Source: JAWPMT01 sp965229785
Lineage (GTDB): Bacteria > Bacteroidota > Bacteroidia > Cytophagales > Cyclobacteriaceae
DNA: 64,000 nt
Assembly (NCBI GenBank): GCA_965229785.1
Contig: CBDDJS010000001.1
Span: 2,046,001 to 2,110,000 of the forward strand
Direction: 5' to 3'
Part shown: in pieces, positions 34,115 through 43,851 of the stretch
Layout of the letters: every line of letters starts with the position of its first letter
How positions within the stretch are numbered: the first letter of the stretch is position 1
Made by a program: the position numbers and the translations under genes
The notes under the pieces: generated by a model
What the model was told of the DNA's origin: nothing
The model's input: only the letters and a program-made list of their open reading frames with translations
The model's database searches: none

Positions 34115-35200
34115 TTAATAGGTAGTACTTATCAACTTCTCTTCAGCAGGTTGCTCCTCTTCAGGATTATCAATTCCCAAAGTGATCAGGGCCTGCTCCC
34201 TCAACTCCGCCGGAACTTGTGTTAAATAGTCTGGGTTTTGCTTCAACCAGGGTTCTTGAGATTCATACCATTTCTCATATTCCGCTGGTTCATCCACCAC
34301 TATCAAATACTTCATTCCGAAGTGTCCTTTACCACAAATCTTGTTACACACAAGTTCGTAGTTGAAATCGGGGTTACCCGTTTCTGCTCTCATTTCTTCT
34401 GTAGACTTGGTCGGTGTAAACCAGAACCTGGTCGGCATACCGGGCACAGCGTTCATTTGCAATCGGAAGTGTGGAGAATACACACTATGGATTACATCTC
34501 TGGCTCTGATATTCAATAATACCGGCTTACCTTTTGGAACGTGTAATTCACGGCCGTAAAAATCATCGAAAGATGCTCGATCTGAATAATCTACACCGGA
34601 TACGTTTGATACGTCAATTTTCTTGTAATCATATCCACCGAGTTTGTTGTCTGTACCAGGATAACGCACTGCCCAGGAATACTGATAAGCCATTACCTCG
34701 ATCACCTCGGAGTTATCAGGGGCCGGACCTGTGATATCCACCCATGCTCTCCATCCCGTGATGATCAAACCTGCTAATACCACTGCAGGTACTGCTGTCC
34801 AGATCAATTCCAACTTGTCATTATGAGGATAGAAAGTCGCCTTATTCCCTTCCTTATGTTGGTATTTCCAGGCAAATCCGAAGAGGAAAATCTGAGTTAC
34901 GATGAAAACGAAACATGTAATGGCCATGGTCACCCAGAATAACTGATCGGTTACCACGCCATGTTCCGATGCAATCGGCTGTACATAGCTTTCGCTTAAT
35001 CCGCCGAATGAATAATAGAAAAACCCAATTATACCCGCTACCAGGAATAAGATCATAAGACCTGCCTGCACCCTGTTTGCTGACGAAACACTCCCCTCTT
35101 TCTGCTCTTTAGCTACGTTGATCAGCGTCGATACCCGGAAGATAATGACCAGGATCGCGAGGATCAGGACAACCGCTACTAATACAACTAAATTCAACAT
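34115..35200 (-). CDS. coxB: Cytochrome c oxidase subunit II
   Basis: A 361-residue subunit with three hydrophobic segments (about 3-25, 46-66 and 88-112), one more than classical subunit II. A cupredoxin domain follows, with CuA ligands His238, Cys285, Cys289, His293 and Met296 (motif CNKICGKGHFGM). No CxxCH is present, so it is aa3- and not caa3-type. It must take electrons from a separate cytochrome c or directly from the alternative complex III. The C-terminal tail (about 320-361) is acidic. It is placed 15 bp after actF, which fits a physical supercomplex. Confidence 0.97.
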   Translation of the reverse strand: MLNLVVLVAVVLILAILVIIFRVSTLINVAKEQKEGSVSSANRVQAGLMILFLVAGIIGFFYYSFGGLSESYVQPIASEHGVVTDQLFWVTMAITCFVFIVTQIFLFGFAWKYQHKEGNKATFYPHNDKLELIWTAVPAVVLAGLIITGWRAWVDITGPAPDNSEVIEVMAYQYSWAVRYPGTDNKLGGYDYKKIDVSNVSGVDYSDRASFDDFYGRELHVPKGKPVLLNIRARDVIHSVYSPHFRLQMNAVPGMPTRFWFTPTKSTEEMRAETGNPDFNYELVCNKICGKGHFGMKYLIVVDEPAEYEKWYESQEPWLKQNPDYLTQVPAELREQALITLGIDNPEEEQPAEEKLISTTY

Positions 35201-35215
35201 TGCTCCGCTCTAATT

Positions 35216-36511
35216 TTAAATATGGTGATGCAAACTTTCCTTCAACATTGGATGGTTCTTACCAAACAATGGCACTTTCGACAATGAATTGAGAATGACG
35301 TAGGTAAATGCGCCTGCATAAACAAACATAACCCCCAGTTCCAGCAGGCCGTAGCCTCCGTTTTCTTTCAATGTTCCTGGAGTGATCATAAGGTAAAAAT
35401 CAAACCAGTGACCAATAATGATAATTGGTGCGATTACTTTGATGAACCTTGCATGTCTTTTTGCATCCCTTGTCATTAAGACTAAGAAAGGCAGGAAGAA
35501 GTTCAGGAATAAATTCATATAAAATACTGGAGCGTAATGATCACTTTTCCATCGTTCCAGGAAATAGATCGTTTCTTCAGGAATGTGTGCGTAATAGATC
35601 AACAAGAATTGCGAAAACCACACATACGTCCAGAAAATGGAGAAAGCAAACATGAATTTACCCAGATCGTGAATGTGATTAGAGTTCACGATTGATAAAT
35701 ACCCTTTGTCCTTCAACAACACAGCAATTAAGGTGATCAAAGAAAGACCACTTACCCACCAGCTGGCAAAAACGTACCAACCAAACATGGTACTGAACCA
35801 ATGGGTGTCGATTGACATTACCCAATCCCAGGCAGAAACAGATGAAGATACTGCGAAGAATACCAGGAATATCGCAGACCACTTTCTCATTTCATACCAT
35901 CTGGCAGTTCCACCTTCCATATCCTCAGCTACTGCTAAACCACGTAGCTTTCGGAATAACCAATACCAAACACCGAAGAAGATTACCATTCTTGCCAGGA
36001 AGAACACGGGTGTTGAAGGGTGATCAGTCAATGGCCAGAAAAAATAGGCTTTCTTACCGTCAATGATACTATCGTAATCAGGCGACGTAGGATCATACAA
36101 AGTATGGTGAGTCCAGTGGAAGATGTCGTGTCCAAAAACAAAGAAGCATACCAACATCAGTACCCCGGCTATTGGTAACCACGAACCAAATGACATGGCG
36201 ATACGCTTCACACCCACTGACCAGCCTGCCTGAGCTGCATACTGAATGGCTACGAAGGTTACCCCAATGATGGAGATACCCGCAAAAAATACATTATTGA
36301 TCCAAAGATTCGCAAATAGTCTTTTCGTCCAGTGGAATGCGTGATGGCCTCCTTCCGCTGCTCCATGAGCATCACCATGGTGCCCTCCTGTATTCATCAG
36401 GACCACTCCAAGGATCGCCAATACTACACCTACAGCAATGAAGATGAATAGGTTCTTCTTCGTCTTCGCCGTAAACTCGAATTTCTCTTCTGTGATTTCT
36501 ACAGATGCCAT
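35216..36511 (-). CDS. actF: Alternative complex III subunit ActF
   Basis: A 431-residue membrane protein with about ten TM helices, of the ActF type (quinol:cytochrome c oxidoreductase quinone-binding subunit 2). A His-rich N-terminal loop (GGHHGDAHGAAEGGHH) precedes helix 2. The core has WDWVMSIDTHWFSTMFGWY and LERWKSDHYAPVFY. ActC and ActF are paralogous NrfD-like membrane subunits. It lies between actE (3 bp) and coxB (15 bp). Confidence 0.94.
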   Translation of the reverse strand: MASVEITEEKFEFTAKTKKNLFIFIAVGVVLAILGVVLMNTGGHHGDAHGAAEGGHHAFHWTKRLFANLWINNVFFAGISIIGVTFVAIQYAAQAGWSVGVKRIAMSFGSWLPIAGVLMLVCFFVFGHDIFHWTHHTLYDPTSPDYDSIIDGKKAYFFWPLTDHPSTPVFFLARMVIFFGVWYWLFRKLRGLAVAEDMEGGTARWYEMRKWSAIFLVFFAVSSSVSAWDWVMSIDTHWFSTMFGWYVFASWWVSGLSLITLIAVLLKDKGYLSIVNSNHIHDLGKFMFAFSIFWTYVWFSQFLLIYYAHIPEETIYFLERWKSDHYAPVFYMNLFLNFFLPFLVLMTRDAKRHARFIKVIAPIIIIGHWFDFYLMITPGTLKENGGYGLLELGVMFVYAGAFTYVILNSLSKVPLFGKNHPMLKESLHHHI

Positions 36512-36514
36512 AGG

Positions 36515-37147
36515 TTATTGATTTTGCAGGGTTTGAACGTACCTAACAATTTTCCAACGGTCTTCAACGCTGATCTGTGAAGCATGTGCTCCCATACGTC
36601 CCTTACCGTGCGTGATCACATGAAAAATGTGACCTTCTTTCTTATTTACTACTGTAGAAGAGGTATACGAAGTAACCCCTTTATAAACCTGTCCTACTAA
36701 GCCGTCACCTTGTCCTTTTTCTCCGTGACAGTGCTCACAAAAGCGCTCATACAAGATCTTTCCATCTTTGATCACTACCTGAGATGAATCCAAAGGATTT
36801 ATCAGGTTTGCTTCGGCAGCTTCATAATCATCTGCAGCAATGTGATTTGGAAGGTATTGACCTCTTTTAATCGTATTTGCCACAGGCTCTCTCATGGTCA
36901 TATCGAAAGCATTGTAACGATTGGAATTGTAGAATTCCGCATGATCCTCAAGTGTGGACGAGGTAACTCCACGACCCGCCTCAGGGTCCTTGATCTGTGA
37001 TAAGGGTTCGTATGGCGTCGAATGATACATTTGAGGTGCATATTCCAATCCTGGATTGTCACCTGAAGCTGCACATCCTGCCAGCAACACGGCCACTACG
37101 ACCACCACCAGGGAGTTGTATAACTTCTTATTCTGCATTTCCGTCAT
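36515..37147 (-). CDS. actE: Alternative complex III monoheme cytochrome c subunit ActE
   Basis: A 210-residue lipoprotein (signal ending LLAGC, Cys about 25). One c-type heme site CEHCHGEKGQGDG is near 135, and the distal Met is probably in the GRMGAHAS loop. ActE passes electrons from the complex toward the oxidase. The start at 37147 overlaps actD by 20 bp; a downstream ATG three codons later is possible. The lipid anchor is consistent with known Bacteroidota ActE. Confidence 0.93.
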   Translation of the reverse strand: MTEMQNKKLYNSLVVVVVAVLLAGCAASGDNPGLEYAPQMYHSTPYEPLSQIKDPEAGRGVTSSTLEDHAEFYNSNRYNAFDMTMREPVANTIKRGQYLPNHIAADDYEAAEANLINPLDSSQVVIKDGKILYERFCEHCHGEKGQGDGLVGQVYKGVTSYTSSTVVNKKEGHIFHVITHGKGRMGAHASQISVEDRWKIVRYVQTLQNQ

Positions 37148-37670
37148 TAAAGGTTTTTGGGTTCACTTCAGAAGCTCCGCTGGCATTCAGAATAGAAGTC
37201 AGTTCTTCCACACTTTTATCATTTGCTGATAAATCCAGCGCCATTACATGCTTATCGTCAGTAATTCGCTTGTCAAAAATTCTTGGTTTGCCCCATGGCT
37301 TTAGGTTGGCTGTCACAAAGAACGTACCTACCATTCCAAATGAACCGAGTAAAACGGTTAACTCAAATGTCACAGGGATAAATGATGGTACAGGTATGTA
37401 ATCCTTTCCACCAATGATCATAGGCCAGTCGATTCCCATCATACCGATCTGCATGGTCAATGCAAGACTGGTTCCCAGCAATCCGAAAAGAAAGGCTGCG
37501 ATCGACATGTTTGATCTTTTGTATCCCAGTGCATGCTCAATGCCGTGCACGGGAAACGGGGAATACACTTCATCTATCTTGACGCCTGATTCCCGTACTG
37601 ACTTGATCGCGCCAAGCAATACGTCCTCGTCTTCATAGACCCCCAGTAAAAATTCGTTAGACTGTGACAT
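37128..37670 (-). CDS. actD: Alternative complex III subunit ActD (DUF3341)
   Basis: A 180-residue protein with two TM helices (about 57-78 and 100-125) and a cytoplasmic N-terminal domain (LLGVYEDEDVLLGAI, DEVYSPFPVHGIEHALG). This is the DUF3341/ActD signature. It is a structural subunit without cofactors. It starts 2 bp after the actC stop and overlaps actE by 20 bp. Confidence 0.94.
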   Translation of the reverse strand: MSQSNEFLLGVYEDEDVLLGAIKSVRESGVKIDEVYSPFPVHGIEHALGYKRSNMSIAAFLFGLLGTSLALTMQIGMMGIDWPMIIGGKDYIPVPSFIPVTFELTVLLGSFGMVGTFFVTANLKPWGKPRIFDKRITDDKHVMALDLSANDKSVEELTSILNASGASEVNPKTFNDGNAE

Positions 37671-37672
37671 AT

Positions 37673-39082
<1,410 letters not shown>

Positions 39083-39098
39083 TCTTTACAATTTATGA

Positions 39099-42000
39099 TC
39101 AGGCGTGAGTAGAATTGGCCGCTTCCGACTTCTTCACTTCGTCTTTATTTCTAACTTTTGTCAAATACCAGATGTTTGGCATTACTCGCAATTCTTCCAA
39201 TACGTGATATGCTCTGGCTTCCTGTGCTTCTACTCCTTTATCCATTGATTTGATTTTCAACAGCTTAGAGATTCGGCTATTAGGATCTTTCATGTCTCCG
39301 AAAACAAGAGCTTCAGAAGGACAAGACTTGGCACAAGCTACATTCACCTCGCCATCTACCGGTCTTCTGTTCTCTTTCTTCGCCTCGAGCTTACCCGCCT
39401 GGATACGCTGCACACAGAATGTACATTTCTCCATTACCCCTCTGGCTCTCACGGTTACATCCGGGTTCAGTACCATCTTACCCAGGTCGTTATTCATAGC
39501 CGTGTTATCAGCGAACTGATCATTGTCATGGTACTTGAACCAGTTGAATCGACGTACTTTATAGGGACAGTTGTTGGCACAATATCTTGTACCGATACAT
39601 CTGTTGTAAGTCATTTGATTTAAACCTTCGGAGCTGTGAGTCGTAGCAGCTACCGGACATACCGTTTCGCAAGGTGCATTGTTACACTGCTGGCACATCA
39701 TAGGTTGGAAGGTCACTTCAGGATTTGCGTAAGCTGCAAACTCACCATAACGAGTTGGCAACAGATCCTTCTGCGCATCTGTCATTTGTTCAGGATCGTG
39801 GCTGTAATAGCGATCGATTCTGATCCAGTGCATTTCTCTTCTGTTCAGTACTTCAGACTTTCCTACAACCGGAATGTTGTTTTCCGTCTGACAAGCGATG
39901 GTACAAGTACCACAACCTGTACATGAATTAAGGTCAATCGCCATGCCCCAATGATGGTTGGCATATTTGTGACCTTTCCAGAGAGATACAGCAGCAGGCT
40001 TCTTAAATCCTTCTGAAGTAGCGATGTGAGGGAAGTTTCTTCCGGCACTTGCATCTTTCTGATATGCTTTCAGGACTGTTTCCTGAACTACCGTTTCACG
40101 ACCCAGATAAGTTTGAGAGGTTTGTGTCTGAGCGATTTGGTGATCTTCTCCGTTCGGCTCAGCATTAACACCTGAAGTAATATCGTAAATCAAAGACCCG
40201 CCGGTGGTCTGAATCAACGGATAAGCATTGACCCCTACTCCATTAGCTACTTTACCTGCCTTTTCTCTACCATACCCAAGCGCAAGACCCACCGTGTTCA
40301 TCGCCTGACCAGGTTGTGGTAATACAGGAACAGAAAGTGTTTGTCCACCTACAGTAAGGTTCACTTTCTGGGTAGACATTTTTCCATCGTCCACTTTGAT
40401 GCCCCATTCCTCTGCTTGCTTAGGAGAAACTGTAAGGTAGTTATCCCAACATGCTTTCGTGATCGGATCAGGCATTTCCTGCAACCAGGGGTTATTGGCT
40501 TGTCGACCCGTAGCTACTGATGCATTCGTATATAGTACCAGTTCCAGTCCGGAACCTGCCTTAGCAGCACTCACACTGGAAGCGGCACCGGCCACTGCTG
40601 AATCATCAAATGAAGGGGCCTCGCTCGATGCTTCTGTTTCTAGCACACCGTCATGCAGAGACTTGTCCCAGAAAGCATCAAAATTGGCAAATGAACCCGG
40701 GTTTGCGGTGTATACTGCTTCCCAGTTACTTCTGATGAAATCGTAATAATTGGTTTCGTTACCTCCCCATGTCAGGAACGATTGTTGTGCCTGTCTGGTG
40801 TCAAAAATCCTTGAAATGGTAGGTTGAGAAAGGCTGTAATGACCTGTTGTTAATTCAAAGTCATTCCACGACTCCAGATAATGATTATCAGGAGCTACAT
40901 ATTTTACCAGGGCTGTGGTCTCATCCATTCGATCTGAAGTCGAAACGGATACACCTGCTTTACTGATTGCTCCTGCAAGCTGACCTCCCAGCGGGTGATC
41001 ATAAACCGGATTACAGTTGTAGAAGATCACGCCATCATATTGGCCACCGTTCAAAGCAGAAACGAAAGCGGCAAATTGCTTGTCATTACCTTTTCTGATA
41101 TTTGTGGCCTTATTCAAATCAATCGTGTTACCATAACCACCCAATGCATTGTTGATCGCATTAACCAGGATTTGAATATTGGTATCATTACTACCCGCAA
41201 CAACTACTGCTTTACCATTGGCTGCTTTCAAATCTGAAACGACCTTCTTCAGGTTTTCATTTCTGGCCGCTCCTCCGTTAATTATAGCATTGTAGAGATC
41301 AGCGATTAATCCGGCTTGTTCAGAAGCTCTTACCGGGAATCGGTAATCTGCATTTGCTCCAGTCAATGAAAGGTTGCTTTCGAAAGCATATAAACGTGAC
41401 ATGGTCTTTTTACCATCTCCCAGCTTTCTGGTCGCTGCAAATTGCTTGTTATATAAAGTCTGGTTTACTCCTGCTCCCAGGAAGTCCGAAGCAAAAGATA
41501 CAATTACATCTGCTTTCGAGAAATCATAGCTTGGATAAGCTCTGGTATTGAAGGTCGCTTCATTTGCATCAAGTAAACCACTTACTGAATTAGCATCATA
41601 AGTTACAACCTCCGTATTCGCATAAGCTCCCTGGAAAGCTTCGATCGCTTTCATCGTAGATGGACTTGCGATGGTGTTGGTAACAATCGCAACTCTGGCG
41701 CCTGCTCCCAATGAAGCAACACCATTGTCAACGTCCAACCAGGTTGCTGAAGCACCGTCTTTCAAGGGACCAGTTAATCGCTCCTTATCATAAAGAGAAA
41801 GTACAGAAGCTTCTGATTGAGCCGAAGACCCTCCGCCAGAAAAGGCAGAAAGCTCATTCCCTTCTACTTTGATCGGTCTACCTTCACGGGTTTTAACGAC
41901 CACATTGGCGTAATCGCTACCGCTAACGAATGTAGAAGCATAATAGTTAGGAACACTGGGATCTAAATCTGTAGGCTTCTTCACATAAGGAATAGCGTTT

Positions 42001-42200
42001 CTGATTGGCGCTTCACAAGCGGCCAAAGAAACAGCTCCAATCCCGAATCCCATCACTTTAAGGAAGTCACGTCTTGACGGCTCTGATTCAGCCTCATTCA
42101 GTGGTAGATATTCTGGAAATTCTTTCTCCGCTAATTTCGAAAAAGAGGGCGTATTGTTTAACTGCTCCAGTCCCTTCCAGTATTTCTTCGTTGATTTCAT
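39099..42200 (-). CDS. actB: Alternative complex III iron-sulfur/molybdopterin-like subunit ActB
   Basis: A 1033-residue fusion subunit. A Tat-type signal (SRRDFLKVMGFGIGAVSLAAC) sits at about 43-62 after a cytoplasmic-looking N-terminal stretch. A molybdopterin oxidoreductase-like domain follows to about 740; it holds no visible cofactor ligands, as is usual in ActB. The C-terminal ferredoxin domain has four cysteine groups: CTGCGTCTIAC, CQQCNNAPCETVC, CIGTRYCANNCP and CTFCVQRI...CAKSCP. These fit three [4Fe-4S] and one [3Fe-4S] cluster that pass electrons from quinol to the hemes of ActA. It lies 21 bp after actA. Confidence 0.96.
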   Translation of the reverse strand: MKSTKKYWKGLEQLNNTPSFSKLAEKEFPEYLPLNEAESEPSRRDFLKVMGFGIGAVSLAACEAPIRNAIPYVKKPTDLDPSVPNYYASTFVSGSDYANVVVKTREGRPIKVEGNELSAFSGGGSSAQSEASVLSLYDKERLTGPLKDGASATWLDVDNGVASLGAGARVAIVTNTIASPSTMKAIEAFQGAYANTEVVTYDANSVSGLLDANEATFNTRAYPSYDFSKADVIVSFASDFLGAGVNQTLYNKQFAATRKLGDGKKTMSRLYAFESNLSLTGANADYRFPVRASEQAGLIADLYNAIINGGAARNENLKKVVSDLKAANGKAVVVAGSNDTNIQILVNAINNALGGYGNTIDLNKATNIRKGNDKQFAAFVSALNGGQYDGVIFYNCNPVYDHPLGGQLAGAISKAGVSVSTSDRMDETTALVKYVAPDNHYLESWNDFELTTGHYSLSQPTISRIFDTRQAQQSFLTWGGNETNYYDFIRSNWEAVYTANPGSFANFDAFWDKSLHDGVLETEASSEAPSFDDSAVAGAASSVSAAKAGSGLELVLYTNASVATGRQANNPWLQEMPDPITKACWDNYLTVSPKQAEEWGIKVDDGKMSTQKVNLTVGGQTLSVPVLPQPGQAMNTVGLALGYGREKAGKVANGVGVNAYPLIQTTGGSLIYDITSGVNAEPNGEDHQIAQTQTSQTYLGRETVVQETVLKAYQKDASAGRNFPHIATSEGFKKPAAVSLWKGHKYANHHWGMAIDLNSCTGCGTCTIACQTENNIPVVGKSEVLNRREMHWIRIDRYYSHDPEQMTDAQKDLLPTRYGEFAAYANPEVTFQPMMCQQCNNAPCETVCPVAATTHSSEGLNQMTYNRCIGTRYCANNCPYKVRRFNWFKYHDNDQFADNTAMNNDLGKMVLNPDVTVRARGVMEKCTFCVQRIQAGKLEAKKENRRPVDGEVNVACAKSCPSEALVFGDMKDPNSRISKLLKIKSMDKGVEAQEARAYHVLEELRVMPNIWYLTKVRNKDEVKKSEAANSTHA

Positions 42201-42221
42201 ATATACTCTCTACTTAAGAAA

Positions 42222-43505
42222 TTAGTAATGACATTTAGAACATTCGAGACCACCATTGTCCTCTACCTTCATAGGTGTCTTGCTGGTCTCCGAGTGAAGC
42301 TCGACTAACTTCGTGTAGTAATCGTTTCCTTTCGTATTCAAATTGGTCTCTCTATGGCAATTGATACACCACCCCATGGTCAGGTTGGAGTACTGATAAA
42401 CCACTTCCATTTCTTCAATAGGTCCGTGGCAGGTCTGACATTCCAAACCGCCAACCTCTACGTGTTGTGAGTGATTGAAGTACGCCAGATCCGGTAGGTT
42501 ATGTACACGTACCCATTCGATAGGTTGCACATTATTACCATACTCTCCTGTTTCAGGATTGTAATCGATCGCTGTGTAAATCTTTTGAATTTCTTCTGAA
42601 TCCGTTTTGATCGCCGTGTGGCAGTTCATACAAATGTTTGCCGAAGGGATGTTGGCTGACTTGGCTTTTCGAACACCTGTGTGACAGTACTGACAATCAA
42701 TTTCATACTCTCCAGCGTGAATCTGGTGAGAGAACGCGATAGGCTGCGTAGGCTGATAACCCTGTTGAACACCTACGGTGAATGCGCCATCGATAGCGGT
42801 CTTCAACAATACCGCCATAAAGACGAAAGTCACAAGTCCTATGAAGGAATCACTCTTAAGGAATCCAACCAAATCGAACCGCTGACCAACGAGTTCTTCG
42901 TCTTCTTCAGAAAGCTCTTTGTTCTTGCTGATGTATTTGGAAAGTACCTGCACGACGATCACGAGGGTGATCAGTATCAAGATCAGCACGACAACCAAGA
43001 TGATCAGGACGGCTGTAAGGTAACTTTCAGAAACGCCACCTGCCGTTTGACCTGTTCCGTCACCGCCACCCGGAGTTTCATCAACGACAACCACAGGCTC
43101 TTTATTCGACTCTACTTTGACGTAGGCAAGAATCGAAGTGATTTCTTCGTCACTGAAAGGGTATGGAGTCATCACCGTCTTGTTGTACTCTTCGAAAAGA
43201 GCAACCGCGTATTCATCTCCACTTGCTATGACCTTTTGTGAATTTCTGATCCAATCGATCAACCATTCTTTGGGTCGTCTTTCGTGAACATCTTTAAGTG
43301 CAGGTCCAATCACCACTTCATTAATGGCGTGACACTGCGTACAGTTATTCTTATACAGCTTCTCTCCTGCAGCTACAATACCCTCATCCGTGGGAATACC
43401 GTCTTCGGCATCCTGGGCGAAAGATAATTGTGAAAAGAAAAGAAGGGCAAAAAGAATGAGCACTGAGGGTGCTCGAAAGGGGTTGGAAACTGATCTTCTT
43501 ATCAT
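42222..43505 (-). CDS. actA: Alternative complex III multiheme cytochrome ActA (fused to a monoheme domain)
   Basis: A protein of about 427 residues with six CxxCH sites. A signal peptide ending FAQD precedes a monoheme class I cytochrome domain (CTQCHAINEVVIGPAL). A long TM helix follows (AVLIILVVVLILILITLVIVV region), then a second TM helix and the pentaheme ActA domain (CQYCH, CMNCH, CQTCH, CINCH, and CSKCHY at the very C-terminus). The extra N-terminal heme domain fused to ActA would give a wire toward the oxidase. ATG at 43505 is preferred because it leads directly into a signal peptide; ATG at 43550 and TTG at 43568 are longer alternatives. It is the first gene of the respiratory operon. 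Confidence 0.93.
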   Translation of the reverse strand: MIRRSVSNPFRAPSVLILFALLFFSQLSFAQDAEDGIPTDEGIVAAGEKLYKNNCTQCHAINEVVIGPALKDVHERRPKEWLIDWIRNSQKVIASGDEYAVALFEEYNKTVMTPYPFSDEEITSILAYVKVESNKEPVVVVDETPGGGDGTGQTAGGVSESYLTAVLIILVVVLILILITLVIVVQVLSKYISKNKELSEEDEELVGQRFDLVGFLKSDSFIGLVTFVFMAVLLKTAIDGAFTVGVQQGYQPTQPIAFSHQIHAGEYEIDCQYCHTGVRKAKSANIPSANICMNCHTAIKTDSEEIQKIYTAIDYNPETGEYGNNVQPIEWVRVHNLPDLAYFNHSQHVEVGGLECQTCHGPIEEMEVVYQYSNLTMGWCINCHRETNLNTKGNDYYTKLVELHSETSKTPMKVEDNGGLECSKCHY

Positions 43506-43851
43506 TTGATTTAGGTACCGTTCAGGCTCTAACGGACGCAAAACTAACATGAGGGGGTTGTTTTTCAAACTCTTTCAGAAACCTAATTGACCGCCCATCG
43601 TATAAGGGGCACCGCAGGTAACAATCACCCCGTTCAAATGCCTTAAAACCAATCGTTTACTGAAGACTAAGCACTAAGAATGCATTTATTTAGAATCATT
43701 CTAAATAATTTTTTCTTTGTCAGTGCAAACATCAACTTAAAGCCACGGTGGGCAGGATAACCAACTTGGATAATTTTCCATTATAGACTTCATAAAATGT
43801 ACTTAAGAATAAGCTTGATAAATGTCATCAAGCAGCATGAAGCCAAGCGAG
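43506..43851. other. Upstream region of the respiratory operon
   Basis: About 345 bp between the CHAT gene's 3' end (43852) and actA. It includes the possible actA extension to 43568. Apart from the 23-bp palindrome at 43686-43708 it is A/T-rich and shows no gene. I found no exact TAnnTTTG on the minus strand here. Confidence 0.6.
43686..43708. promoter_or_regulatory. Perfect 23-bp palindrome upstream of actA (candidate operator)
   Basis: TTATTTAGAAT-C-ATTCTAAATAA has 11-bp arms around one central base. It lies 136-180 bp upstream of the possible actA starts, in the direction of transcription of the oxidase operon. A/T-rich palindromes of this size are typical for metal-responsive Fur/DtxR-type repressors. 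The assignment is inference. A partial copy of the core (TAGAATCATT) occurs at 47073-47082, upstream of the CHAT gene. Confidence 0.5.

Noticed and set aside
43506..43568. Longer ActA start at TTG 43568 or ATG 43550
   Set aside because: The start at 43505 gives a clean signal peptide. The ATG at 43550 remains possible.
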